The notes beneath the pieces are model-generated. The model saw only the letters and a program-made list of their open reading frames with translations, had not been told where the DNA came from and made no database searches. Made by a program: the position numbers and the translations under genes. DNA of 64,000 bases, taken from NCBI GenBank assembly GCA_964035795.1, contig OZ038325.1, positions 9,863,958-9,927,957 on the forward strand, written 5' to 3'. The DNA comes from Pterobdella sp. o SKG-2022. Taxonomy: Eukaryota > Annelida > Clitellata > Hirudinida > Piscicolidae. Shown here in pieces: positions 24,132 through 37,793 of the stretch (positions are counted from its first letter, which is position 1; each line of letters starts with the position of its first letter).

Positions 24132-26528
24132 TTGAATGCAAATTACTTCTTCATTAGACGAAAGAAACATGTTGGTGGGCTGATGAGTTTTTTTAAAAGA
24201 TTGTTTACGTCATCGGAAGGAGGAAGCAGCCATTCATTGAACACCATGAAAAACAAATGTCCCCCATTATGCACCGATTCCAAGTGTCCTTACCACCTTT
24301 CAGCATCCACCTCTCTTATCCTCCCCCCCTCTCCCATCCACCACAACACCTTCCCTCAACGCAGTCACACAGTGGTTCACTTGGATTCATTAATACAGAA
24401 AAACAAATTTTGCAGCAGGTCTGTAAGAGTGCTCAAGAAAAAGTCATCCCAGTTCTTCAAAGATCTAGCCCCCTCTTTGGGTCTCTCCAAGGCAGCCATT
24501 GTGCACTCGACGTATGTAAAAGATGAAAAGCTGACGTCAATCAGGGAAGTGAGAGTGAGTTCTAGAAAGCATTTGTCTAAGGTTCTGCCCGGGCTCTATA
24601 TTGGTGGGTGGGCATGGTGAGTGGTTGGATGGGTGGAGTGGATGGATTGATGTTATGAATGGATAAATGTGGTGGTTGGTTAAATAAGTGAGTGGGTGAA
24701 TGCAATATATATGAAGATATCTTCTTTTGAAAATAGTTTTTTTACTGCATCTAGATGAGTTTACTGAATAAGTTTTATAAAAAATTTTTAAAAATTTATG
24801 CATTTAAAGCATTAAATTAATTTTTAATGTTGAAATACAATTAGCCAAATTTAATTTGACCAAGCTGAAAAAACTATTGAGCGCCAAGATATTTATGATA
24901 ATTCAGCTCTTGAATATCTTTCAAGCATCACCATTTTCTACCGTTAAACTTTCAAACGCCGCGGCTGATTTGAAGAGACCTACTCAACGTCTCCAAAATG
25001 TTTGGAGTCAATTTTTGTTAATTTGATAAATTTTTGCTACCGAATTTTTTTCATTAAAACGATGAAATTTGGGAAATTTTGTACGAGGATTTCATACAGC
25101 TATAAATCAACAACTTCTACGTTTATAATTTATTTTTATAATATTTTTAAATTCATAAACCACATTTTCATGGTTTGTTTTTCGTCGAATTTTTATATTG
25201 TAGCACAAATAATTTTCACGTTATTCTCAATCATGACGTGGCATGATAGTTCTTATCACAAAACAAACACCCAAATGAATTAAGGTAACAACGCCTAACG
25301 TAAACTTTTGACTAGCATATTATGCACCATCTTCACAGGCTCCAAGGAAGCGGCACACAACGTGAAGGTACTACAGCAGCACAACATCACACACATCGTC
25401 AACGTGGCCAGTGAGGTGGAAGTACGACACGAAGACAAGTTACTAAAAGTTCTAAAAATAGAAGCCAAAGACTTACCCAGTTATAATCTGTCTGAGCACT
25501 TTATCGAGGTTTGCGTCTTTATTTACCAAGCCATCCATGGAAAGTTACCTCACAATTTATCCAGAACATTTCAGAAACTATCGAACATAAAAGAGTTTCC
25601 CCAAAAAATTTCTTCGCCAAAACGCAAGTTCTCTGATGCTGGAACTGCCAGCAAAACGAGGGGCCAAAAAAACATAAAGTTTCACGAAACATGCTCCATC
25701 ATGCACTCTAAAGAAATGACTTGTGAGGCAAGTTCTCCTTTGTTATCAAAACCTCCTCCTTCCCCGAAGAAGAGCCCTTCAAAATCTTTGAAATACGCTT
25801 TCCAGCTCAATAATACAACAAACTCGACAAAAATGAAACAAAATAGTGCAACAAATCCAACAAGAGACATAAAAAACAAAATATTGCAAGAAAGTGTGAC
25901 TACCAAAACAACAGAAGACGTCAGTGCAAATCAACAAACCTTAAATGAAACAACCCAAAATAATACAATTTTCAAAAGTTCTACTTATACTGCTTCCTCT
26001 AGCCTTTCTTCCACTTCTTCTACTAATACTGCTTCTTCTAGCCTTTCTTCCATTTCTTCTACTAATACTGCTTCTACTATTTCGGGCCTTTCTTCCACAA
26101 CTGCACCAATCAAAACAGCGGAACAAAAGTTCTCCATAGATTCTCAAGATCCTTCAATGAACATGCAATCTCAAAAGGCCTCTTCAAATTGCCTATTGGA
26201 CAAGTGCTCCGCTCTCTCCACACCCACCAAAAAACAGAACAAAAAATCATCACCCAACAAAACAGCATCGCCAAACAACAAACCACCAACCCCCATCAAC
26301 TCACCAACAACCAACAACAAACAAACAACAAAACACAGTGTCTTGGTTCACTGTTATTTTGGCGTTTCAAGATCAGCCACTGTAGTGCTGGCTTACCTGG
26401 TGGCAGCAGAAAACATGAGCCTGGCAGACGCCATGGCTTACATCAAGGTAGTGAGGCCCCAAGCAAAACCTAATGAGGGCTTCCTCAGACAACTGAAGGA
26501 GTTTGAAGAAAGGATTTGTAACTTGTGA
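24132..26528 (+). CDS. atypical dual-specificity phosphatase with a 795-bp stop-free internal segment
   Basis: Protein phosphatase of the DUSP fold acting on phosphotyrosine and phosphoserine/threonine. Exons 24132-24603 and 25339-26528 (ATT G|gtgggt ... cacag|GC TCC) give 553 residues if the second exon is left whole. The catalytic domain begins SKVLPGLYIGSKEAAHN, continues ITHIVNVASE, has the general-acid region IEAKDLPSYNLSEHF, the P-loop VHCYFGVSRSAT (HCx5R intact) and the C-terminal NEGFLRQLKEFEERI. Between FIYQAIHG and VLVHC lie ~265 residues rich in S, T, K and N. Splicing 25544-26338 out (GGA AA|gttacc ... cacag|T GTC) would give a normal compact domain of 288 residues total. The first ~150 residues are unrecognised; an alternative start is MSFFKRL at 24183. 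No MAPK-docking rhodanese domain is seen, so it is an atypical DUSP. Confidence 0.88.
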
Positions 26529-28910
26529 GAAAGAGGTGTATGCTTGATGATGAGATGGGGTAAGCGATGATAAATTAATGGAAATATTGATGAAACTTGA
26601 ATTAAAAATGAAAGTAACAACAAGCAAATAATAAGAGTAACAACAATTGAGAAGTAAAGAAGATATTTTGTCATCAAAGAGGATAAGAAATAGTATAGTA
26701 GTGATACGTGAGTTTTTCGAGCTTACAACATCCAATGATATAACAAAAATGTAATGTAGAAGAATAAAATCAAGTAGAATGCGATATCATTAATGAATGC
26801 GGATTATAATGGTGGCAGATAGAAGAGGTGTATGGAAGAAGATAAGTTGTTGGGATGATCACAGAGAAAAAATTTGAAGTTGTTCAGGGCAGGAGGATGT
26901 GATTTAAAGGGTTAATGGCTCTGCATGTGTTCTGTTTCTTACACACCATAATTCATCCATCTGAAGTGCATCTCATTGCGTCGGCATGTCTTTGCAGTTT
27001 CCTTTGTCAGGTGTTCATGTATTTTTGATTTGTTTTTTTTGAGCAATTGTGATGTTTTTGCTCGTGGAACATTTTTGGCAGAACTTATTTTGCAACATTT
27101 TATTTTTTTTTGCTGCAGCATTATTTGCTTTGAATTTGATCGACTTATTTTGATATTGAATATATAATAGCCAAAAAGAGGCTTCAAGGTTTATTGGTGG
27201 AAATATGCAAGGTGATGGGACCCTTGCAAGAAGCTTGATGCATTTTGTCAATCAGCATTTGTTTTATGATGATTTTGCATGCAAGAAGCACCATGGCTTC
27301 GTGATGATTGAACTATGATGTTTATCCTCCTTGAGTATTAAGTACGTATTCATTCAGCTTAACAACTTCACGCAGTATGCATCTCTTTTGTATCCCTTTT
27401 TGCATTAGTTGCTGTTATTGAATTCGATTTATTAACTTGAATAATATGTTCCTAATTCAATTTATTATATTAATGCAATTTCATGCACATAACTGCTTCA
27501 AGCAAACGTTTGAGGAACACCGTTGTTATCTCGCCATGCCATGTAAAAGTATTTAGCATCAAAAATTCCTATATCACACAAGCGACACCTACCCTAACCC
27601 CACCTCTCTAATTTACCATTGTTTTAATGACGTTTCATTGTCACCTTTGTTTTTTTGTTTCTGTCTCATCTTATTTCTATATTTATGTTCAGGCATTTTT
27701 CCAAAAATTTTCTTGGAGTATGTATAGGTGACCTAATTGTTATAACTCACCGACATCATCTTGCCAATATATTTCTCGATTCACAAAGCAGTAAGTTTTT
27801 CAAATAATTTCATATTACTTTAAACTTCCATCCAATTTAAAATTTGATATTTTCACCATGTCCTATTTAAAAACTTGCCACCAGCCAAACACAATTTGCT
27901 AGCCTGTTATAGCTAGGCAATCCAATGATGACATGAATGCAGAAGATCGAAGCATGACATTTTAGATGGAGCATTAAGCTTTAGGAAGTTTCGTGAACTA
28001 TGACCTCAGTAGAGTGTTTAAAGAACACAAAAAAACGTTGATTGTGTTGATAATCCTAATGGAAAACCACAACATAATTCTAAAATAATGATCACGATAA
28101 GAACAGTCATGGAAATAGTGGTAGAACTGGAGTATATTTTATTGGTCATTTTGCAAGCGCCAATCAGCTTTAACGCCTGCTTTGCTCTTATCCAACCATA
28201 TCGACTGGATCTATTATTGTTTTTCCTTTCTTTCCACTATTATTTATATTATTATGAATTTTTATTATTCGAAGTATTACTAGTTGAAAATGTTTCATTA
28301 GCTTTTGGTATACTCATCTGTGATTGGTCATTCAAAATCTAAATACAGCTTGAGCTTATAGATGCAGATAAGGCGCTTTGATGCTTAAACGTGATTGGTT
28401 GAACATATTTGTTATTGATTTACTATTTTTATCAAATATATTTTCATTAACTGTAATAACTTAAATTTCATTTTATATTTCCATCAAAAACTTTTGATTG
28501 ATGACATGACAACCATCCGAAAAGCTTTGCTCACCTTGCTTAGCATGTCAGCTCCTAACATTTTTCACATTCCATTCTCTTTAAAACCGGTTGAAAAATA
28601 AATATGAAAACTTATAATTTCAAAAATAATTCAAAATTTGAATTTTTCTTAATCTTAAAAAAATGAAGAAAATTTAATTTTGTTCGTCAAAGCCCTCAAA
28701 AAAATACTGAAAAGCTCCAGACATCAGTAAGATATAACAACAGCATATAGTTCATAATGTAATAGAAATATAAAATTAATATCAGCACAATCTATCAAAA
28801 TGTTTATCTTGAATACAAAATCAATGGTCATCTAGCCACAACCTCCACTCCCTTTGTTTCACATCAACGTACAAGAATAGTAAGAACAACATCGGTGACC
28901 TCACACATGA
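26529..28910. other. long convergent intergenic region
   Basis: 2.4 kb between the phosphatase and ADAM17 stop codons. AT-rich with scattered T-runs, no tandem repeats and no exon-like open frame that I recognise. It is the largest apparently empty stretch in the window; 3' UTRs of both genes probably extend into it. Confidence 0.5.
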
Positions 28911-31900
28911 TCAGTAGTCCCTGTTGATGATGCGAGGACGGCCTTCAGACTGCCATGGCAACAGCAACTTGTCATTCTGAGGGGTGTGATTTTGAAAGTT
29001 GTAAATGATTAAGTGAAGTTTCAAAATATTTGCCCAGCGACTTCTTCGAGAGATTTAGAGGAATAAAATGAGAAGTGAGAATAGGGGATGGTGATACATT
29101 CAATACAAAAAATACCCACATTGGGGTCTCTCCATTGGTATTCATCGAGTTCCTTCTTGGCCCTCTTCCTGTCCTTTGGGCGTTTGTGAAAGATTTGATT
29201 GGCTAATACATTTGAATTTAACAAGTGTATTAAGAATAAAACAATTAGAGTAAGAGTAAAAAATACAAAGACAAAAAAATGGTATTACAAAGATACATAC
29301 AATAAATGAGACAAGACAAGAAGCAGGGAGCCAAAGAAGTAATGAAAGCACAATCACTGTTCCTACGATGTTTGCTCTCATGAACAAAACTGGTGTGGTG
29401 AAGGGTATTGCAGTGAGAGGTGTTGTGGTGAGGTAAATTATAGTAAAATGAGGTGTGATGGGGTGTGGTGAGGGGTGGTGGGGTGAGATGGGGTGTGTTG
29501 AGGGATGATAGGTGTGATGAGGTAGAATGTGATAGAGTATAGTGAGATGTGATAGTGTGGTGGGATGGTGCATGGTGGGGTATGGAAGAGGGGAGTTAAT
29601 GAAGGTTTATGATGCATAGTGCTCAATCAGCAAATGCAACCTAGCTTGTTAGCATCGATGTTCTCAATGATCTTCCACAGTCTTTGAATGGTGTCTTGCC
29701 CTGTCTGTTTCTCACAGTTCCCCTGCATAGCAATGATGGTGGTGAAGGATAGTGATGATGATGATGCTGAAGAAAAGAGATGACCCACATATTGATCACA
29801 GAGTCCTTGGTAGCAAGGAGTGCCAGGAGGGAGGGGCTTGTTTGTGAAAGGTGCACATGTGTCATTTGAAGACATGCAACACCATCTACATGCGTTTACT
29901 GTGTGTGTGTGTATGTATGTATGTGTTTGAGTCACGAGTAAGATGGCTCCGTGATTTTTCGAATTTTACTTAATTTAAAGGTTGAAAATTTTATTCAAAC
30001 GTGAAATAACCAATGTAAAAATAATCAGTAAAGAGTTTTGCAATTCGATTCTTGGAAAATTACAAAGTTTCACACAATTAAAAGTTCGTAACTTATCGTA
30101 AACAAAAAGTTAAGCTAATCTAACCAAAATTGACTCTTAAAAATTCAAATTTAATTCAATAATTAATTTAAAATAATAAAAACTTGAAAATAAACTCATA
30201 TTTGAAAAATTGCAAGTTTAATAAGGTTTTGAAAGAATTAAACAAAGATGGCGTTTTCTGCATAGTTGGTTAAAAGTGAACAAAAAGAATAAAAGTATGA
30301 AAAAATTGAAATTTGAAAAATCAAAAATCAGAATTAAAAAAGAAACTTCGTTAAATTGATCCCTTACAAGTTTTCTAAGACGACACCACATCAAAAGAAG
30401 CATTTTGAATCATCAGATATGATTGTAAGGATCAGTTGCTGGAACGTTAAGAGTTTAAGAAATCCAACAAAATTCAGTCTGAAGCTGATTAATACAATAG
30501 AAACAATGAAACAAAAGAACTCGTCATTGTTAGCACTTTCTGAAACACAATGGGTAGGTAAGGGTATTGTGGAGTTGGAAGATACAACTGTGATCTTCTT
30601 AGGAATTGATGAAAAGAGATGGTAACAAACGAGGAGTGGCTAAAGCTCTTCGTGGTGTGAAGAGAGAAGCCTGGAAAAAGGAAGGCTCATACACCATGAT
30701 ATCGGAGCGATTAATAAAAATCAGATTCAAAGTAGGAAATAGCCACTTGATCGCTATTGCAGTTTATGCTCCCACGGAGGTAGATGAGCAAGCTGAGTCA
30801 GAAAAGTTGTATGAAGCCCTCCAAGATCAGCTTGATAGAGCAAGCAAAAAAGATTTTTTATTGTACTGGGAGATTTTAACGCCGCGTTGGACCTGCCTTC
30901 TCCACGTCGCGATTCCATGGCTCTCACAACACTGATGTTAGAAACATGAATGGAACACGGTTGGTAGATTTTTGTTACAACAACGGTTTAGTAAACACCA
31001 ACACGATTTTTCCCCACCAAAACATTCATCAGTGGACGTGGTATCACCCAAATCAGAGAGTAGGCCACACCATCGATTATGTACTCGTCAATTACTAATA
31101 TAGAGCACAAGTATTTGATACGAGAGCTAGCAGAAAAACAGTACATATATCTGACCACAACATAATAATAACAAAAATAATAATAAAAAGTAATAAAAAA
31201 ATTATTCACAAAAATACCAAAAAATTCTTCCCAAACAAAATAAAACAAACCCTTCAAAACTCCAACCAGACCACATCAAATCAAACCAAGAAGAACCACA
31301 AAAACATATCCAAAACATCAATAGTGCAGATTCCATTGAAGCTAAATGGAAAGCCTTGAAAGAAAGTTTTGCTGCTTTAGCAAAAGCTCTTGCTACAAAA
31401 CCTAAACAACCGGATAAGCCATGGGTCAATGAAGAGGTAAAAAAGTTGTCTGAAGAAAAAGCAAAATACCATCTCAAAATTCAAACCCATAAGCAAAACG
31501 GCCAATGTATTCCACAAGACCTACTCAGTTTATATAAATCAATTAAGACACAAACAAAAAAAGCGTATAAAGCTGCATTAGATCACCGGTGGGAACAAAA
31601 AGCAGAAGAAGCAGAGAAAACTACCCAATTGTCTATTAAGCAAGGCCGAGGAGGTTCCATTCTGAGAATGCTAAAACTATCAATAAACACAAAAAAAAAA
31701 CCTCGACGAATTTGAAGAGTAGAGATGGTAAACTTTTGATTTCTTCCTTAGATGAGAAACTAAAACGATGGAAAAGCTATTTTGAAGAAGCTGCTAAACC
31801 AGATAGCAAGGTTAACAACAATTCAATTCGAGAGCTCATACCTCCGACATATGAAACGAATGAAGAGGAAACTCAGAAGCTGTCTGAACCGATTTTAAAA

Positions 31901-34137
31901 GTAGAAATTTTACAAGCTTTAAAAAATGTAAACTTGAAACCGCTTCTGGTATAGATCTCATAAGCTCAAATCTACTCAAAATAGGCGCGGAAACAACGGC
32001 AAACTGGCTAAAAGTGATCTTCGATGCAATATGGGATTCAGAGATCATTCCAAAAGATTGGCATCGTCAAATAATAATACCAATCTACAAGAATGGGTCT
32101 AGATCATTATGCCAAAACTACCGTGGCATATCTCTTCTATGTGAGGCTAGCAAAATTTTCAGCAGAGCAATCTTGAACAGAGTGCAAGGTATTGTGGAAA
32201 AACAATTAGGGGACAACCAGTGTGGCTTTAGGTCAAACAGAGGGTGCTGTGACCAACTTTTCTCAGCAAAAATCCTAATGCAGAGAGCTATAGAATTTAA
32301 CAAACCAATCTACTTCTGCTTCATAGACCTCCAAAGAGCCTACGACACAGTGAACAGAAAGGCATTATAGGAAATACTAGCAAAACCTTTTGACGTCTCT
32401 GCAAAAATAATCCGCATCATAGAAACCCTACACGAAAACACAACCGGATTAATTCAAACTGAGAGTTTGAGGTCTGAAGAATTCCCTATTAGCGTGGGAG
32501 TTAAACAAGGAAACGTGCTAGCTCCCATGCTATTCAACGTGTATCTTGACGCTGTAATAAGAGTAGCACTGAAGAAGTTCCCCACAGAAGGCATTCATCT
32601 GAATTAGAGCTACAACGCCCCGCTGACGTACAATAATCGCCATAAACTAAATAAAGCAACAATTTTTCAGAATCTTGCTTATGCGGACGATATGGTACTT
32701 ACGAGCAACATTGTGAGCTTGCAAAACCTTCTTGATTCTATGGACAATACTCTTGCTAAATTTGGATTGAAGATAAGCCCAACCAAAACGAAATACATGA
32801 TAATAATACCCAATAAAAACCTTAATACTAACGAGACCAATTGTAAAAATAATAACAATAATAATGACGATGACAACAACTACAATAACCCCAAAAACAA
32901 CATCCTGTCTGATTCATCAAATATTACCACTAGTCTACGACCTGAACTTGACAAATTCAATCATAAATTACACAACAATTACTGCAATAACAATAGAGGC
33001 AACAATCAATGTAACAACAACAACAAAGTTATTGAGTTTTGCAACAACATCAAAAAAAACGATGACAACAACAATATAAACAACGGCAATGACAGTAAAA
33101 ACGTCAGCGACAAAAATCAATACAGCAACAACAGAGAACATGAAAATAGCAACAAAAACAACAACACTAACGTCGGAAAAAACACTGATAACAACAAAAA
33201 CGCTATTGTGTCGGCGAAAATCACTACCAGACGACGTTCGAAACTTGCCAAAATCAACGATGACAAACACAACATCAACAACACTAACATCCAAAACAAC
33301 ACTGAAAACAACAAAACCAAAAACATCAGCAACGATTTGAAATACAACAACAGTAGCAAACAAAGCGAAGGCAACAACAACAATAATAACACCAAAAACA
33401 ACAATCAACTCAACAACAACAGTATAAGTCCAAGAACCATCGCAACTCTCTCTGCAAACAACGAAAACCTGGAAAAAGTGTCACAGTCCAAGTACCTGGG
33501 AAGCATTCTCAGTAGCGACAACACAGTGGACGCAGAAGTGGAAGCCAGAACCAGCAAAGCAGCCCAAGCTTTCCGCAAGTCGTTTGGTATGGTACCAGCC
33601 AAAAATAAGCATTCAAACAAAATTGAAATTGTTTAAAGCGGTCATCATACCAAAACTTCTGTATGGAAGCGAGACGTGGAACCTTCTGCAACACCACATC
33701 CAGAGACTCGAGGTTTTTGTAAACAGATGCTTGCGAATCATCACTGGCACATCCTTGTGGGACAAAATGTGAAATACCCAACTAAGAAGCAATGCAAAAA
33801 TAGAAAGGGTAGAAGTGCTGATTCAAAAGCGGAGACTACAAAGGCTTGGACATCTTGCAAGAATGCCTGACGACCGTCTACCAAAAAAGCTTCTCGTGAG
33901 CCGAATATCAAATGGTAAACGACTTCAAGAGGGGCAGAGACAGAGATGGCACGATCTCATTCAAGCAGATCTCAAAAAAGTGAACTTGGAGAACGTTTGG
34001 AAAGTAGAAGCCCAAAACAGAAAATCTTGGCGCAACAAAACCATCCAACTTCTTTGCGTTTACAATGGAGAAAAAGAGCAAGATGGAAAAAAAAAAAGAT
34101 TTTTGCTAAAGAGCAGAAAGCCATCCACCAAAACATC

Positions 34138-34215
<78 letters not shown>

Positions 34216-36142
34216 ACACAAAACATCAACAACCCTACCGTGCATATCCAACTCCTAACTTGTACGTTCAGTGGATGTAACAGAACATGCGCAAGCAAAG
34301 CAAGCCTAGCAAACCACATAAGACAGGCACACCAGATACAACCAAGCATCCAGTGTCAGTATTGTGGGCAGAGTTTCAAGCGTCAAGGCATCAAAAATCA
34401 TCAAAAAAAATGTTCTTTCAATCACTTGCACCCGCCCCATGGTGGATAAATGCAGAAACAGTGTGTGTATGTATGCATGTATGAGTGTGTGCGTGTATGT
34501 GAACATATTTTCACACCTCCAGTACAGATGCATGGCTGCAGACCTTCATACTCACACAAGTTCAAACACCTGCCATCTCTGCACTTGCCCCGCCTAAATA
34601 CATGTCAATTATTTGTAAAAACAGCAATGATATTGACACATTTAAAAAGAATAACAAACAAATACAGACTCTTCAAGACAGGCAGTTCCATTGGCAAAGT
34701 TCAAGGCCTCCAAACATCTCGTGTCCACACCACTGCATCATCATAATCATCATCATCATCATCATCAGTACCACCATCACCATTATCTTCACCACCACTA
34801 CCTGCAGTGAGACGGCTTCTTACACTGTGACTCCTTACTTGAGAGACATGTGGTGGCAACAGAGGCATAAGCACATCCCTCGCAACACTGCTCGTTCAGA
34901 TCGCTGTGTGTGTTTGTATCTCGTACGTATGTGTGCATGTGAACTTATATATGACGTCATCACCTGCAAAAACTTCCTGTTGTCAGCTTACACTTGCTGC
35001 AACATTTTTTCTTGAGATTCCCCAGCAAAACATCATCGTCATCACCGCTCTCTGGTCCCTCATCACACTCCTCATCATTCTCCACTTTGTAATTCCCACA
35101 AAATGAGTCACTTTTCCCTGATTGGTTGCAACCAGGTCATTAATGATGATTCCTAACCAATGGGAGACCCACTTGAAAAATATAGGTCAGCCTTTGATTG
35201 CAGAGTGGCTGCTATAGACCTCCTACTACACGGAGAAAACTTCTGTTTGATGAGTCATCAGTATGAGTGCTTGTGATTGGTTGTCACGTGATGATGATGT
35301 ATATGATTAAAGTGAGAAAGTTTACCCTGTTATTAGCCTCCCTGCCATTGACAGAGTACATGTACATGATGAACTTGCCATAACGAGGGGAGCACTCTTC
35401 CGTGTCTGCATCGTGCTCACTCCCCCAGTTGTGACCCAGTTCTGGTGGGTGTCATTTTTCGAGATGCAGTTGAGGCGCAATAAAAAGACGAGTCTCTTAC
35501 CGTGGGCGGTTACAATGTAAGCTTCGGCGGCCAATAAGATGCGGTTGTACTTGTTGACAGATGAACTCCAACCTGCCATTTATGATGTTAGATCAAAGGT
35601 TATAGGAGGGTTCAAAAGAATTTAAACCTGTGTTGAGGTACTGCAAGTAGCCATCCTTGTAGTAAGCTGCAATGATGAATCATCTCATCAAATATGCGTA
35701 AAATGTACCTTTATATATGCATAGATGTCTCATTAAGTATGCATGAGTGACTCACAAGCTGATCCAAGTCCCCCTAAGGAACCCCTTCTACGAGACCTGG
35801 AATCAGTCATTCTTTTTTTATCTTCATTATTCAATTAAATTCTTATTATCATTACTAATACTTAATGATGACATCCCCCACCCAATATAAGCCAGGCCTA
35901 GGACGCCACCAGGGAAAGAGATGTGGGTGAAGAGATGAGCCAAGCAATAGTTGTTGTTGTCTGAGTTGCGAGAAAATGTCTGTGAAGGACAATATCATTA
36001 TTATCATCATTACCACCACCATCCTCCTCATCATCATCACCCACGTCACCAACCTCAAGCAATTCAGTTGTTGACATTTGCTTATCAATGTTGTATGCGT
36101 AGATAGCGTCATTTACTCCACTGAACTCTGTGTGGATTCGTA

Positions 36143-36184
<42 letters not shown>

Positions 36185-37793
36185 TGTGTGTGTGTTGATT
36201 TATGCACGTGAAGATACTTGACCTCTCTGATCTCGAACATGAACCCCTCTCCACACACTCCAAAATTCTGTCTCTTGTATATGTCGTTCACCTGGTCAAT
36301 CACGCTGATCTGTGATGAGATGATGGTGTGAGAAGAATGGAGGTGGTGTCAGGAAGATGGATGTGGTGTGAGGGGATGGAGGTGGTGTGAGGGAGATGGA
36401 GGAAGATGGTGGGGTAAAGAGAAGGAGAGGGTTTGAGGGTTAGAAAGTGACTCTTACCAAATTTCCTGTTGTAGCTTGTAGGTTCTGCTTTCCCATTGCC
36501 ACAAAATACCTGTTGATGAGGGTTAGGTGGGTATTTATATTTTGATGTCATAGCAGGTGATTTGGTCAGTATTTTGAACAGCTTGATATAGAAACATCAC
36601 TTAAAAAAATTCAACAGTTCTGCACAGCACCTGTAGTCAGCCACCAGCTTCAGAGTACACACCATTCTACCATTCCTGCTGCATGACGATGACCTTTTGA
36701 ACCTCCCACTATCATCCTCTTCTTTCTCTTCATCTGGTAGAATCTTTTTTGCTTCACAAAACTTTTCCCTGTTAAGAAGCAGTCAAAGAAGATTTCATGT
36801 TCATGAGACATGTTTCATTTGAACACCCAACTTTTCTGTTTCCCAAACATCCCCTTAATAAATAATGCAAGAAATTTTAACACAAACCCTAAATCCTCCT
36901 TCATATTAACATCCTCTTCCTGGTAGGCCAACATTGAATCATTTTGTCCATTGTACTTCCATGAAGGCTGTTCCATGCAGTGTTTTCAATAATTTACATT
37001 GTTTAATACATCAGACTGTTTGTGCAATGTCTTCAACCATTTAAATCACATCATTTCAAAAGCACATTAATCAGACATAACTGATGTAATGTTAAAATCA
37101 AACTTCAAAATGGAACTTTTTTTGGTGGTCAGACACACTGGCGATAAAAGTATCATCCTTCTCCATGTATACATGAGCTTGGGAGTCAGAATTTCCTGCA
37201 TTTTGGTCACTTCAATCTTAACCAATGGTCTAAATAATATATAGAATGGAACCTCGTAATTGTCCATGGTATAACTGGGGCTTGATGTTGACCACTCGCT
37301 CACCCTTGTTGTCTACAGCCACTACCTTGTTTCATCATTTCCCATCAGCAATCTTTAGTTCATCTTGCACCAATCATTCTTTTACACAACCTCCCAACAT
37401 CACCTTCCCATAATAACCACTCACTTTGAAATCATTAGTGAACAATAAAGTATGTCTGACCAGATCCAGTTTGAAATCTCTGCAAACAATATCACCAGCA
37501 TGTACTATTACCACTACACCCCAGCATCAAGTAACAATAGGAGTTTTATTCAGGGCTTACCTTCCTAATGTTTCGAACTCGAGAGTCTTTATATCTTCTT
37601 CAACTACATGCCTTTTTTTAATCGAATGTTTCACATTCTTTACATTAAACACACCAAAATGCTTTAACCTGTCTTCCAACTTCGATTCCACTGTATTCAA
37701 CATTCAAAAAATACTTCTTATCATATAATTATTGTAAAATCAAATTTACTCACCAGCGCAAATCAAGAAAAGGTATAAAAACTCGAATTTCAT
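28911..37793 (-). CDS. ADAM17: ADAM17 (TACE) metalloprotease
   Basis: Membrane sheddase releasing TNF-family and EGF-receptor ligands. About 19-20 exons. Signal peptide [13 protein letters not shown] (37754-37793); prodomain pieces [19 protein letters not shown] (~37440) and [15 protein letters not shown] (~37290); furin-type site RFKR (~36710); catalytic pieces [10 protein letters not shown] (~36280) and [20 protein letters not shown] (~35880-35950). The zinc motif [12 protein letters not shown] is made across the junction AC|G..AA at ~35513/35446. Disintegrin region [16 protein letters not shown] (~35070) and [11 protein letters not shown] (to 34903); membrane-proximal [14 protein letters not shown] (~34510-34590) and [12 protein letters not shown] (to 29898); [19 protein letters not shown] (~29640-29725). 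TM segment [20 protein letters not shown] (~29320-29385), then cytosolic exons [20 protein letters not shown] and [18 protein letters not shown] (28911-28976). The tail is much shorter than in vertebrates. Confidence 0.95.
29927..34455 (+). mobile_element. degenerate LINE with endonuclease, reverse transcriptase and C-terminal zinc fingers, inside an ADAM17 intron
   Basis: About 4.5 kb, antisense to ADAM17, between the exons starting at 29898 and ending near 34506. Order: 5' leader from CACGAGTAAGATGGCTCCG (29930); apurinic-type endonuclease from ~30419 ([28 protein letters not shown] in a shifted frame, [11 protein letters not shown]); reverse transcriptase ([48 protein letters not shown], catalytic YADDM near 32683); an asparagine-rich block at 32815-33420; an RTE-like C-terminal region ([37 protein letters not shown]); an (AAC)n run at ~34137-34214; then a C2H2 and a C2HC finger (34258-34430). 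It has several frameshifts and in-frame stops (e.g. ~32368, ~32606), so it is inactive. It ends in the block ATGGTGGATAAATGCA followed by TG-rich DNA. Confidence 0.9.

Noticed and set aside
32020..32370. Active LINE
   Set aside because: Frameshifts near 30610, ~30850 and ~34090 and in-frame stops near 32368 and 32606 show it is a degenerate copy.
33968..34349. Leucine- and valine-rich reverse-strand open frames
   Set aside because: They are the complement of the (AAC)n/N-rich LINE sequence; poly-L/V/F from repeats, no protein.
30356..34450. R2/R1-type rDNA element
   Set aside because: The element lies in an ADAM17 intron flanked by TG-rich DNA, and its C-terminal region ([17 protein letters not shown]) is RTE-like rather than R1/R2-like.
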